Source: Hofstenia miamia
Taxonomy: Eukaryota > Xenacoelomorpha > Acoela
Reading direction: 5' to 3'
NCBI GenBank assembly: GCA_004352715.1
Contig: SCFE01000031.1
Span: 1,547,444 to 1,611,443, forward strand
DNA: 64,000 nucleotides
Shown: positions 1-10,815 of the stretch, piece by piece
Layout of the letters: each line of letters begins with the position of its first letter
Numbering within the stretch: position 1 is the stretch's first letter
Notes under the pieces: generated by a model
What the model saw: only the letters and a program-made list of their open reading frames with translations
Told to the model about the DNA's origin: nothing
The model's database searches: none
Position numbers and translations under genes: made by a program

Positions 1-339
1 ACTATGAATAAATCTGCATTTTTTACCTGCATTTTTCTCCTGTTTTCCTTTCCGAAATTTCAATATTCTTTGACCAAACGAATGCCTTTCTTTCCGAACG
101 TAACCTTTTATCTTCATTCTTCTTCCATTTGCTTTCATTTCTTCTCTTTTTACCTCTAATTTCATCGTTTGCACCACTTAATATTTCAGCCATAATTCCG
201 CGAAATAATAGATGGCGCAATATCATTTCAAGAAATGATTGCACAAAAACTACATGCTATGAACTGGACTTGGGACTCTTTTGAACAGATAAAGATAGAG
301 GTTGGGTAAAGGAACAGAATTGTGCAAAAACATCATTTT

Positions 340-812
340 TGAAAATTTGTGGATTTGGGCCCTTCTTGAACTGATGTCTTCAACTGATAGCAGCTTTTCG
401 TCGTGTAAAATGACAGAAATCAAAGTTAGATCTTGGTTACTGGTCCACTCTTGAAGACTTTCAGCTACATCTTCAGCCATAGTTCTTAATTCAGTTAAGG
501 GGTCATGCCTATCTTCTGTGAACATTGTAGGTAGGTCGTCAGCATATCCAATGGAGTTACCTTTTTCATTAAGAGAGCCTCATCTACTAAAATATTCCAG
601 CGCAGTGGGCTAAGGATACCCCCTTGTGGGGTTCCACAATTCGGTGTAGTGCTTGTATTCAGATTCTTTCTACTCATGACTTCATGAGGACTAAGAAGGC
701 TTTCAATAATTGCTATGATGTAAAGAGGATTATAGGGTTGTCTTCTCTTTAGATTCTTAATTATAGTTCGAGGAGGAGCCTTATCGAATGCCCCTGAGAA
801 GTCGAAGAAGAA
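340..812 (-). pseudogene. Decayed reverse transcriptase fragment (R1/I-group-like non-LTR element)
   Basis: Read on the minus strand, 812-580 encodes RT motif A as DFSGAFDKAPP and then GTPQGGILSP followed by WNILVDE, the fingers/palm motifs of non-LTR reverse transcriptases. A frame change near 560 leads to GYADDLPTMFTEDRHD, which carries the YADD catalytic motif, and the similarity fades by about 340. The GGxLSP..WN..VDE wording is closer to R1/I-group elements than to the L2/CR1-like element at 12.6 kb. The fragment has no start, no endonuclease and at least one frameshift, so it is dead. Its upstream side is cut at the DFSGAF codons by the tail of another element. Confidence 0.75.
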
Positions 813-1020
813 GAAGAAGAAAAATCTATATTCAGAAATTGTTTTAACAATAAATAGAAATACTGATAACAAATTCTGAAAGCGTCAAGAAAGTAATACA
901 AAACTAAAAAAGAAAACAACGAATATTTACAAATAAAAAGTGGTTAACTTGGGCTATGGCGATTGCTAGTTTCTATTAATAGAGTAGTCAGGATTATAAA
1001 ATTTATAACCTCGCCATTTC
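797..1020 (-). mobile_element. 3' end and GAA/TTC tail of an L2/CR1-like LINE
   Basis: Read on the minus strand from the gap edge at 1020, the frame WRGYKFYNPDYSINRN-stop corresponds to the C-terminus of the intact LINE at 15900 (WLGFKFYNNDYTITRH-stop). About 150 bp of 3' UTR follows and ends in a short TTC repeat (797-812). The same 3' UTR recurs at 4427-4600 (minus) and 10560-10815 (plus), so it defines a family. The rest of this copy lies in the adjoining N-run. Confidence 0.7.
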
Positions 1021-2020
1021 NNNNNNNNNNNNNNNNNNNNNNNNNNNNNNNNNNNNNNNNNNNNNNNNNNNNNNNNNNNNNNNNNNNNNNNNNNNNNNNN
1101 NNNNNNNNNNNNNNNNNNNNNNNNNNNNNNNNNNNNNNNNNNNNNNNNNNNNNNNNNNNNNNNNNNNNNNNNNNNNNNNNNNNNNNNNNNNNNNNNNNNN
1201 NNNNNNNNNNNNNNNNNNNNNNNNNNNNNNNNNNNNNNNNNNNNNNNNNNNNNNNNNNNNNNNNNNNNNNNNNNNNNNNNNNNNNNNNNNNNNNNNNNNN
1301 NNNNNNNNNNNNNNNNNNNNNNNNNNNNNNNNNNNNNNNNNNNNNNNNNNNNNNNNNNNNNNNNNNNNNNNNNNNNNNNNNNNNNNNNNNNNNNNNNNNN
1401 NNNNNNNNNNNNNNNNNNNNNNNNNNNNNNNNNNNNNNNNNNNNNNNNNNNNNNNNNNNNNNNNNNNNNNNNNNNNNNNNNNNNNNNNNNNNNNNNNNNN
1501 NNNNNNNNNNNNNNNNNNNNNNNNNNNNNNNNNNNNNNNNNNNNNNNNNNNNNNNNNNNNNNNNNNNNNNNNNNNNNNNNNNNNNNNNNNNNNNNNNNNN
1601 NNNNNNNNNNNNNNNNNNNNNNNNNNNNNNNNNNNNNNNNNNNNNNNNNNNNNNNNNNNNNNNNNNNNNNNNNNNNNNNNNNNNNNNNNNNNNNNNNNNN
1701 NNNNNNNNNNNNNNNNNNNNNNNNNNNNNNNNNNNNNNNNNNNNNNNNNNNNNNNNNNNNNNNNNNNNNNNNNNNNNNNNNNNNNNNNNNNNNNNNNNNN
1801 NNNNNNNNNNNNNNNNNNNNNNNNNNNNNNNNNNNNNNNNNNNNNNNNNNNNNNNNNNNNNNNNNNNNNNNNNNNNNNNNNNNNNNNNNNNNNNNNNNNN
1901 NNNNNNNNNNNNNNNNNNNNNNNNNNNNNNNNNNNNNNNNNNNNNNNNNNNNNNNNNNNNNNNNNNNNNNNNNNNNNNNNNNNNNNNNNNNNNNNNNNNN
2001 NNNNNNNNNNNNNNNNNNNN
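1021..2020. other. Assembly gap (1000 N)
   Basis: The run is exactly 1000 Ns, which suggests a fixed-size scaffold placeholder rather than a measured distance. Open frames that cross it are meaningless. Confidence 0.99.
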
Positions 2021-2069
2021 GTTTTGTAACAAAATATAAAATCATAAGTCTATACAATGTTTAATAAAT

Positions 2070-2575
2070 ATATCTAGTGGACCCTCTCTAATACCAACAT
2101 GGTTCCTAAAACTCTCACGTGACTTAATAGCTGAACCAATATGCTACATTTTAAATAATTGTATAAGACACTCCTTTTTTCCAGATGAATTAAAATTGGC
2201 AAATATAACACCATTATTTAAAAGAAATGATCCAGAAGATTGCGAAAATTATAGACCCATTTCGATCACTTCTCCAATCAGCAAAATTTTTGAACGAATT
2301 CTTTTTAATCAAATTAACGAGCATCTTTGTAAACATGATCTCTACTCCAAAACACAATATGGTTTTCGCAAAGGTATTTCTACGAGCGACGCTTTAATAC
2401 AAGCTACAGAAAAATGGTGAATAATAAATGATAATGAATGCTCAGCAATTGCTTTCTTAGACCTCTCAAAAGCTTTCGATTCCATAGACCTCAGTATCTT
2501 ACTACAAAAAGTTAAATTTCTAGGTCTTTCTAATGACAGCATAGGTCTCATCTCCAGTTACTTATATATATTTCG
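2070..2575 (+). pseudogene. Partial reverse transcriptase of an L2/CR1-like LINE
   Basis: The conceptual product runs SSGPSLIPTWFLKLS, then FPDELKLANITPLFKRNDP, NYRPISITSPISKIFERIL and FLDLSKAFDSIDLSIL. This aligns collinearly with residues ~580-740 of the intact element at 12.6-15.9 kb (SSGPSNIPSWALKM, NYRPISITSPISKIFERLL, CLDLSKAFDSINHNIL). There is a frame break near 2190 and a stop just after ATEKW at 2418. Similarity ends near 2575, before the YADD motif. It is a sister subfamily copy, not a duplicate of the intact one, because most third positions differ. Confidence 0.85.
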
Positions 2576-2914
2576 AAAATATAGCACGATAACAAAGGAA
2601 TCAAGTAAGAAATAAAAGAAAGCAATCAGCATATTTACAAATGATTTTCATTTGGATTTCTGATTTGATTTCTTAGGGAGAGCACTCTTCCAGACTTTCA
2701 CGCCATAACATATTTTAGGAATAATAACTTGACAATATATTTTCCTAAGATTGATAGAGCCTGCATCAAAATCCTACGGCTTATGAGCGAGATGGCTTTT
2801 ACGTATTTATATGTCAACTGAATTTAAGGTTGGAGTCTAATGTCAATCCTAGAATTGTAACGTCAGACGAGGTTATTAGATTATTGCCACTTTTAATACA
2901 ACTGAAGACATCAG

Positions 2915-3123
2915 TTCAAGAAGGGCCCAACTCCGAGGAAACTTTTATGGAGAAAAATGAGAAAAACGTTTTAAAAAAGACAATTAACATCCTATTGGCA
3001 TGAAATCAGGTATCGAAGTTAAGATGAGATCCAGCTATTTAATTAAATATATTATTTTAATAAAAGCCAATTGAAGGTCATTTTTCAGGTCATTAAACTA
3101 TTCGGAGTTGGGCCCTTCTTGAA
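2915..3123. repeat. 22-bp perfect inverted repeat around a 165-bp spacer
   Basis: Positions 2915-2936 and 3102-3123 are exact reverse complements (core AAGGGCCCAACTCCGA). The left arm extends an upstream stretch, TGAAGACATCAGTTCAAG, that is also found, reverse-complemented, near 350-390. The repeats sit among retroelement debris. No coding potential is seen in 2576-3540 otherwise. Confidence 0.7.
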
Positions 3124-3540
3124 GTCATACTGCATTTTTGCTTTAAAAAACACACAAAAACAAAGAAATCAAAGTTAATAATGTATATTTTACATTTATT
3201 TCTTGATTAAACATATTAAATAACCATAAGGTATAAAAGAACTTAACATTTTACAAGAATTATTACTTTTATTAGGTTTTGTCATGATCTCACAAAAGGC
3301 GAAAAATCTAAATTTTAGGAAGGCAAAATTGGTATGACCAAAACTGCATAGTACAAGAAGAATATCAGATAAACCTTCCAAAAAGCAGATAATAATAGAT
3401 ACAACATAACTACATAGGCATAGGAAAAGGGGGCAGAGGGGGTGATCTCCCTCTACTTTGAAAAGTGGGGGCAAAACCACCTTTCTGTCCCCAATTTTGA
3501 AGTCCTAAACAAAAAATACTTCAAATTACTTACAGGTACA

Positions 3541-4426
3541 NNNNNNNNNNNNNNNNNNNNNNNNNNNNNNNNNNNNNNNNNNNNNNNNNNNNNNNNNNNN
3601 NNNNNNNNNNNNNNNNNNNNNNNNNNNNNNNNNNNNNNNNNNNNNNNNNNNNNNNNNNNNNNNNNNNNNNNNNNNNNNNNNNNNNNNNNNNNNNNNNNNN
3701 NNNNNNNNNNNNNNNNNNNNNNNNNNNNNNNNNNNNNNNNNNNNNNNNNNNNNNNNNNNNNNNNNNNNNNNNNNNNNNNNNNNNNNNNNNNNNNNNNNNN
3801 NNNNNNNNNNNNNNNNNNNNNNNNNNNNNNNNNNNNNNNNNNNNNNNNNNNNNNNNNNNNNNNNNNNNNNNNNNNNNNNNNNNNNNNNNNNNNNNNNNNN
3901 NNNNNNNNNNNNNNNNNNNNNNNNNNNNNNNNNNNNNNNNNNNNNNNNNNNNNNNNNNNNNNNNNNNNNNNNNNNNNNNNNNNNNNNNNNNNNNNNNNNN
4001 NNNNNNNNNNNNNNNNNNNNNNNNNNNNNNNNNNNNNNNNNNNNNNNNNNNNNNNNNNNNNNNNNNNNNNNNNNNNNNNNNNNNNNNNNNNNNNNNNNNN
4101 NNNNNNNNNNNNNNNNNNNNNNNNNNNNNNNNNNNNNNNNNNNNNNNNNNNNNNNNNNNNNNNNNNNNNNNNNNNNNNNNNNNNNNNNNNNNNNNNNNNN
4201 NNNNNNNNNNNNNNNNNNNNNNNNNNNNNNNNNNNNNNNNNNNNNNNNNNNNNNNNNNNNNNNNNNNNNNNNNNNNNNNNNNNNNNNNNNNNNNNNNNNN
4301 NNNNNNNNNNNNNNNNNNNNNNNNNNNNNNNNNNNNNNNNNNNNNNNNNNNNNNNNNNNNNNNNNNNNNNNNNNNNNNNNNNNNNNNNNNNNNNNNNNNN
4401 NNNNNNNNNNNNNNNNNNNNNNNNNN
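3541..4426. other. Assembly gap (886 N)
   Basis: This is an N-run of non-round length, so the size may have been estimated from mate pairs. The sequence resuming at 4427 is the LINE 3' tail also seen at 840. Confidence 0.99.
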
Positions 4427-5560
4427 CAATAAATAGAAATACTGATAACAATGCTGAAAGCGTCAAGAAAGTAATACAAAAATAAACAAAGAGACAAAAC
4501 AACAAATATTTACAAATAAAAATAGTGGTTATCTTGGGCTATGGCGATTGCTAGTTTTAATTAATCAGTATTATAAAATTCATGACCTCGCCACTTCAGT
4601 TTTTCTTATATCATATGTGCAAAAATATTTTTTAATATCAATTTTAAAGTTTTTTAATCTACTTATTTGTTTAATATATTTTGGTAATTCATTCCACATA
4701 TTTATAGTTATATTTAGAAATGAATTTTTCATTATTCGCTTCTTATACCAAATAGGTTCAATTCTGTGTGTTCTTTTAATTTGTTTATTGACTAATTTTG
4801 CAGCAAGAAAGTAATTTTTGTTATATGGGAAAGTATTATTTATGATTTTGAAAAACGTCGTTAAGACATGTATATAGATGTAACATTGCCAATGTAGAAA
4901 TAATTTTGAAATTTTTCTATATTAATTATTCTTATTAAAGCTATTATTATTTACTGCTACTTTGATAGCCCAATTTAGTTGCACTTGGAATTTCTTGAGA
5001 AATTTTTGGTTTATATCTGTGTAAAGTATGTTGACATAGTTTAAATGACTTAATATTAGAGCATATATTAATTGGATTTTTGCTTTAGTTGGAAGTTTTG
5101 AGAAATTAAGTTAATTGCTTTAATCGATATGGCCCTTTTTCTAATAACATGATTTAGTTGTTCTTCAAAATTTAGGTTTATGTCAAAAATAATTCCGAGG
5201 TATTTAAAAGACTTGACCTGTTTTATTTGAATGACTTTAAAATTAAGTTTGTATTTTGAAGTATCAGTAGATTTAGTTTTTGATTTAACAATACAGAATT
5301 GAGTTTTTAGTGGATTTACTCTTAGTTTTATAGAAACAAAATATTTAGCAAGAGAAGCACAGTTTGTTTCGAGAGTTTGAACCGCTTTTTCGGGAAATTT
5401 ATTAGAATGAAATAATATTGTGTCATCTGCATATTGTATAACATCACATGTTACTTGCTCGGACAAAATATTTATGTAAATATTTAATAATAAGGGACCC
5501 AGAATTGTACCCTGAGGAACCCCATTCTCTGCTATTGCAGAGAATTGGTTGTAAAGTTTG
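4427..5560 (-). pseudogene. 3' half of an L2/CR1-like LINE, decayed
   Basis: On the minus strand, starting near 5550, the product shows NGVPQGTILGPLLLNIYIN, VIQYADDTILFHS (catalytic YADD) and KSFKYLGIIFD, matching the second half of the RT in the intact element (GVPQGTILGPLLFSIYVND, IQYADDTCIF, FKYLGVTID). The reading then breaks repeatedly through the thumb and C-terminal region to KLKWRGHEFYN and the shared 3' UTR at 4600-4427. The end near 5550 joins abruptly to an unrelated plus-strand element. Multiple stops make it inactive. Confidence 0.85.
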
Positions 5561-6140
5561 TGAGTCTCACTCTTGTATTTGTGGCTCATTGGTTGATTCT
5601 GATGAGAGGCGTGGCCTTTCGTGCAAAAAAATGCAGGTCGCTTTTCTCGCCACAACACGCTTAATGACATTATTAAGCAAGCTCTCAATTCTGCCAATGT
5701 GCCCTCTATATTAGAACCACCTGGTTTGTCACGTTTAGAAGGCAAACGTCCTGATGGAATGACTTTGGTTCCGTGGAATCGAGGTTGAGTTCTTTGTGAT
5801 GTAACTGCAGCCGATGCTCTGGCCCCAAGTAGAGTCAACAATTATGCTCTTTTTAAGGCTGTAGAAGATGCTGAGCAAACAATAAATACCGACAACTAAT
5901 TGATGCTGGCTACAACTTTCAACCTATAGCCTTTGCAATTCAGGTTAATTCTGGACCTGAATCTTTTGAATTTCTCAACACTTGCAGCTTGTATCCGTGT
6001 GTGTACCAAGCAGGTTTATTCTCAGGAATTCCTTATGCAAAGAATCAGTGTTGCAATTCAAATGGCAAATAGTGCCTGTGTATAGGCCCAGTTGGCTCAA
6101 CAAAACAGTTGGACGAAGTCTGCTTCTTCTACAGGACGTT
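5545..6140 (+). pseudogene. C-terminal domain of a second retroelement (GKRPDG..LVPW type)
   Basis: In three shifting frames the plus strand encodes [32 protein letters not shown], then [28 protein letters not shown] and, after more breaks, LMQRISVAIQMANSAC. I recognise this order (HGLSC, LNDII, GKRPDG.TL.PW, WDVTV, LFQRISVAIQRGNA) from a widespread invertebrate retroelement ORF. The RPDG...DVT spacing resembles a PD-(D/E)XK restriction-like endonuclease core, but that assignment is inference. It lies opposite in strand to the LINE fragment at 4427-5560. Frameshifts and stops show it is dead. Confidence 0.65.
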
Positions 6141-6208
6141 CAATAAACCTGTTTTTTTACGCTGAAGATCTGTATTATAGGAAGTTTACTTCAATATATT
6201 CAAATTTA

Positions 6209-6506
6209 AATAGATAGATAGATAACTTTTATTTTATCACGGATTGACATCCATAAAAGATACATATATAAATTTATAAATCATAACAGACAAGACAACT
6301 CAATGTTTCTTCAAATATCGATGAGGGAAAATCCTACTTGAGGCTCCACCTGTTGGATTTCTTTGTCGCAGATGTTCTTTCGAGTATTCAGTTCTTGTCG
6401 GGATATAAGAGGCCAGCGGGTGGTTTGCCGATCTGGATATTCTGTTAAAGAGTTGATGATCTGAAGACTGCAGAATCTGATGCATTGGAAGGAATTCGTC
6501 AATAAT
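6209..6506 (-). pseudogene. C-terminus and GATA-repeat tail of another non-LTR element
   Basis: Minus-strand reading gives MHQILQSSDHQLFNRISRS, NHPLASYIPTRTEYSKEHLR and a stop near 6300, typical of the thumb/C-terminal region of non-LTR RTs (NHPL..YLP....LR.R). A 3' UTR follows and ends in a short GATA tract at 6212-6222, a LINE-style microsatellite tail. The 5' side runs into the gap at 6507. It is distinct from the L2/CR1-like family here because the 3' UTR does not match. Confidence 0.6.
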
Positions 6507-7506
6507 NNNNNNNNNNNNNNNNNNNNNNNNNNNNNNNNNNNNNNNNNNNNNNNNNNNNNNNNNNNNNNNNNNNNNNNNNNNNNNNNNNNNNNNNNNNNNN
6601 NNNNNNNNNNNNNNNNNNNNNNNNNNNNNNNNNNNNNNNNNNNNNNNNNNNNNNNNNNNNNNNNNNNNNNNNNNNNNNNNNNNNNNNNNNNNNNNNNNNN
6701 NNNNNNNNNNNNNNNNNNNNNNNNNNNNNNNNNNNNNNNNNNNNNNNNNNNNNNNNNNNNNNNNNNNNNNNNNNNNNNNNNNNNNNNNNNNNNNNNNNNN
6801 NNNNNNNNNNNNNNNNNNNNNNNNNNNNNNNNNNNNNNNNNNNNNNNNNNNNNNNNNNNNNNNNNNNNNNNNNNNNNNNNNNNNNNNNNNNNNNNNNNNN
6901 NNNNNNNNNNNNNNNNNNNNNNNNNNNNNNNNNNNNNNNNNNNNNNNNNNNNNNNNNNNNNNNNNNNNNNNNNNNNNNNNNNNNNNNNNNNNNNNNNNNN
7001 NNNNNNNNNNNNNNNNNNNNNNNNNNNNNNNNNNNNNNNNNNNNNNNNNNNNNNNNNNNNNNNNNNNNNNNNNNNNNNNNNNNNNNNNNNNNNNNNNNNN
7101 NNNNNNNNNNNNNNNNNNNNNNNNNNNNNNNNNNNNNNNNNNNNNNNNNNNNNNNNNNNNNNNNNNNNNNNNNNNNNNNNNNNNNNNNNNNNNNNNNNNN
7201 NNNNNNNNNNNNNNNNNNNNNNNNNNNNNNNNNNNNNNNNNNNNNNNNNNNNNNNNNNNNNNNNNNNNNNNNNNNNNNNNNNNNNNNNNNNNNNNNNNNN
7301 NNNNNNNNNNNNNNNNNNNNNNNNNNNNNNNNNNNNNNNNNNNNNNNNNNNNNNNNNNNNNNNNNNNNNNNNNNNNNNNNNNNNNNNNNNNNNNNNNNNN
7401 NNNNNNNNNNNNNNNNNNNNNNNNNNNNNNNNNNNNNNNNNNNNNNNNNNNNNNNNNNNNNNNNNNNNNNNNNNNNNNNNNNNNNNNNNNNNNNNNNNNN
7501 NNNNNN
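6507..7506. other. Assembly gap (1000 N)
   Basis: Exact 1000-N placeholder immediately left of the contig that duplicates 35859-37403. Confidence 0.99.
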
Positions 7507-9077
7507 ATATGACAATATACAAATCATATTGAATAAAACAGTAAGGAAAGTAAAGCAGAACAATAAATTAGATGTTTAAGCAAGGCTCATTTTGGGCTCG
7601 TTGTATATCCAATGCAGTACTCAAAGTCGATTCGGCTCATTGGCAAGTCTGAGTGTTGGAGACCCTGTATATCTATGATTGCTTAGTACCAACTGCGAAA
7701 CTAGGTCTCATTTTGTTTGTATTCATAAAGATATTCATGGTATTTAACGAATGCTAAGATAAAATTATATTAGAATTGCACCATTAATGCATCTAAAATC
7801 TAAGATCTTTACACAGGATCCCTTTTTAAAGCTCTTTTGATCAATGCGAAGTTTTAGGGTGCCTTATTATTGATGTATGTATTAAATTATGTTATGCTAC
7901 ATTCCTGTTACATTTTGATATTTCTAGAATTTTCTTATGTTCACAGTTTGTTATTTCTACTTGTAGGTGTACAGTACATCCATTATAATTTACTACATTC
8001 AAAATCATTTTTTAATGTGCTTTACAGCATTTTAATAATAGAAGTTGAAATTTGAAATTCTCTGCTTCCCTTAAAATTTAACAATTCTTTCAATCTCATT
8101 TTAAATTCAATTGTCCTATAGCAATATTAATTGTTTTCTACTTATTAATGAGTTTTTAATCATTAACATTTGTTTTTCATAGTTTCTTTATTACTAGTGC
8201 TCCAGAAATGAGATCGGTTTCGGTTTTTTGCACCTAAAAACTACAGTTTCGGTTTTATTAAGCTAATTACTATCAGCATTGTAAACCGTTTTTCAAGAAA
8301 CTCATGTCTTTCTAGTGTATATTTTTATAACACTAAATTTAGCTGTTAGTCAGATAAACACAATTACACTTCAATTGGGTAGAGTTTTTGCGTTTGCCCA
8401 AGAATAATACATTGTTTCTTGGAAATAGTTGTCTAGGCCACTGCTTCTCCTAAAAACCGAGAACTCGGTTTTCGTTTTTTTCTCTGTTCAGTTTTGAGTG
8501 AAACGCGGTTTCGACTTTTTTCGATATTCCACAGAGCCCTATTTCCTATTTATCATAATTTCATGTCAAATTCATTTCTATGTTTTTGAGGTGTGTATCT
8601 TCGGTTCAATTTACTCATCATTTTTTTTAAGTTTCTTTTAATAAAATTGCGGATTTCAAAACTTATTGAAAATAGTCTATGTTTGTAGACTGTCACCCAT
8701 CAATGACTATGCTGAACAAATTATTCGGACTTAAAATTTTAACACTCGAACTCAAATGAAATAACTTAAACATCCGGACTATGCTGTCTAGCAATTGCAA
8801 TTTACCATCATTTATTCGTAGCATTTTCTTGAATCGTATTTTTAATCAATCAATTCAAATAAGTACATAATCCATAGTCAACGTTGCGGCAGATATTTTG
8901 CGAAAAGGGCGGCAATATTTGCTCTAAATTCCATACAAGCGTACATTTCATTAATTAACGTCGTTGGCATAAATTCTCATCGCTTTTTCTCCGTAATTGC
9001 AATTTGTGTTATACGATCTATAAACAGCAACTACCATAAAATGCACTGCGAAATCCTTCGTCTCGTATTGATCAATT
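7507..9077. repeat. Near-identical duplicate of 35859-37403, flanked by gaps
   Basis: By eye the 1571-bp contig matches 35859-37403 throughout, with two substitutions (T/A in CGTTTTTCAAG vs CGTTATTCAAG; T/C in GAAAATAGTC vs GAAAACAGTC), a 2-bp indel at the left edge and one 28-bp indel after AACATCC near 8775. The content is non-coding apart from a MITE-like segment. Both of its ends are 1000-N placeholders, whereas the other copy sits uninterrupted in an EPS8 intron. An allelic contig misplaced by scaffolding is the simplest reading; a recent segmental duplication is the alternative. Confidence 0.9.
8195..8541. mobile_element. Candidate hAT-type MITE (347 bp), copy 1
   Basis: The left end TAGTGCTCCAGAAATGAGAT and the reverse complement of the right end, TAGGGCTCTGTGGAATATCG, are similar. 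Both lead into matching subterminal GGTTTCGG/CGAAACC motifs. No coding capacity is present. Flanking 8-mers (TTTATTAC / TTTCCTAT) match only in part, so a target-site duplication is not established. The same segment is inside the duplicate at 36549-36895. Confidence 0.45.
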
Positions 9078-10077
9078 NNNNNNNNNNNNNNNNNNNNNNN
9101 NNNNNNNNNNNNNNNNNNNNNNNNNNNNNNNNNNNNNNNNNNNNNNNNNNNNNNNNNNNNNNNNNNNNNNNNNNNNNNNNNNNNNNNNNNNNNNNNNNNN
9201 NNNNNNNNNNNNNNNNNNNNNNNNNNNNNNNNNNNNNNNNNNNNNNNNNNNNNNNNNNNNNNNNNNNNNNNNNNNNNNNNNNNNNNNNNNNNNNNNNNNN
9301 NNNNNNNNNNNNNNNNNNNNNNNNNNNNNNNNNNNNNNNNNNNNNNNNNNNNNNNNNNNNNNNNNNNNNNNNNNNNNNNNNNNNNNNNNNNNNNNNNNNN
9401 NNNNNNNNNNNNNNNNNNNNNNNNNNNNNNNNNNNNNNNNNNNNNNNNNNNNNNNNNNNNNNNNNNNNNNNNNNNNNNNNNNNNNNNNNNNNNNNNNNNN
9501 NNNNNNNNNNNNNNNNNNNNNNNNNNNNNNNNNNNNNNNNNNNNNNNNNNNNNNNNNNNNNNNNNNNNNNNNNNNNNNNNNNNNNNNNNNNNNNNNNNNN
9601 NNNNNNNNNNNNNNNNNNNNNNNNNNNNNNNNNNNNNNNNNNNNNNNNNNNNNNNNNNNNNNNNNNNNNNNNNNNNNNNNNNNNNNNNNNNNNNNNNNNN
9701 NNNNNNNNNNNNNNNNNNNNNNNNNNNNNNNNNNNNNNNNNNNNNNNNNNNNNNNNNNNNNNNNNNNNNNNNNNNNNNNNNNNNNNNNNNNNNNNNNNNN
9801 NNNNNNNNNNNNNNNNNNNNNNNNNNNNNNNNNNNNNNNNNNNNNNNNNNNNNNNNNNNNNNNNNNNNNNNNNNNNNNNNNNNNNNNNNNNNNNNNNNNN
9901 NNNNNNNNNNNNNNNNNNNNNNNNNNNNNNNNNNNNNNNNNNNNNNNNNNNNNNNNNNNNNNNNNNNNNNNNNNNNNNNNNNNNNNNNNNNNNNNNNNNN
10001 NNNNNNNNNNNNNNNNNNNNNNNNNNNNNNNNNNNNNNNNNNNNNNNNNNNNNNNNNNNNNNNNNNNNNNNNNNNNN
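9078..10077. other. Assembly gap (1000 N)
   Basis: Exact 1000-N placeholder to the right of the duplicated contig. Confidence 0.99.
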
Positions 10078-10285
10078 AAACCACAGACACACAGTTATTG
10101 CTGTCAACAATTCGAGTACATCAGCAGGGATATCAGTGCATCCTTGATGAAACCATTGGCAGCATCGATCGCATTGTATTCCAGCATCCGCTTTCTTGAC
10201 ACCTTTTGGAACACTCCATGCAGATATCACCCTTACTCTTCAAAATAAAATCACCATTTTCATCAATTCCAATAATTTCTTTTTT
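10078..10285 (-). pseudogene. PHD-like zinc-finger remnant of a retroelement ORF
   Basis: On the minus strand one frame gives GDFILKSKGDICMECSK and, after a one-base shift, GVKKADAGIQCDRCCQWFHQGC then TDIPADVLELL. Combined, the spacing C-x2-C ... C-x2-C-x4-H-x2-C is PHD-finger-like. The wording (GIQCD.C..WFH..C) is that found in ORF1-type regions of CR1-like LINEs and related elements. It is truncated by the gap at 10077 and frameshifted near 10215, so not functional. A host PHD gene is less likely given the surroundings. Confidence 0.55.
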
Positions 10286-10479
10286 CTTTTCATTATTAAT
10301 ATCTAGTGATCAGCAATGCGAATATATTCTTTTTTTTCAAAGTTAAATATGATTTTAAATATTAAGTTAAATTGGTTATGAGTATTGTTGATTGGTAATT
10401 TATTTGTAACCAAGATTGATAATTTGTAACTTAGATTATATTTGTAACGTTGATTTCATAAGATATTACAAATCAAAAT

Positions 10480-10815
10480 TAAAATTTGTGAAAAAAAATT
10501 ATATGGAATTAATTACCAAAATATATTAAACAAATAAGTAGATGAAAAGCTTTTAAATTGATATTAAAAAATATTTTTACAAGTACAATATAAAAAACTG
10601 AAATGGCGAGGTTATAAATGTTATAATCCTGATTACTCTATTAATAGAAATTAACAATCACCATAGTCCAAGTTAACCACTATTTATATTTTTAAATATT
10701 CGTTGTTTTGTCTTTTTTTAGTTTTGTATTACTTTCTTGCCACTTTCGGAATTGTTATCAGTATTTCTATTTATTGTTAAAACAATTTCTGAATATAGAT
10801 TTCTTCTTCATCTAT
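10480..10815 (+). mobile_element. 3' end of an L2/CR1-like LINE (plus strand)
   Basis: A broken frame corresponding to LPKYIKQISR..KAFKLILK precedes KLKWRGYKCYNPDYSINRN-stop, the family C-terminus. The shared 3' UTR follows and ends in TTCTTCTTC at about 10800. It is the third copy of this tail in the first 11 kb and opposite in strand to the other two. Stops in the last 60 codons show decay. Confidence 0.75.

Noticed and set aside
944-2057. Long open frames spanning N-runs (also at 3442-4505, 6311-7563, 8951-10230, 46357-46784, 54512-54826)
   Set aside because: They are open only because N was translated as X.
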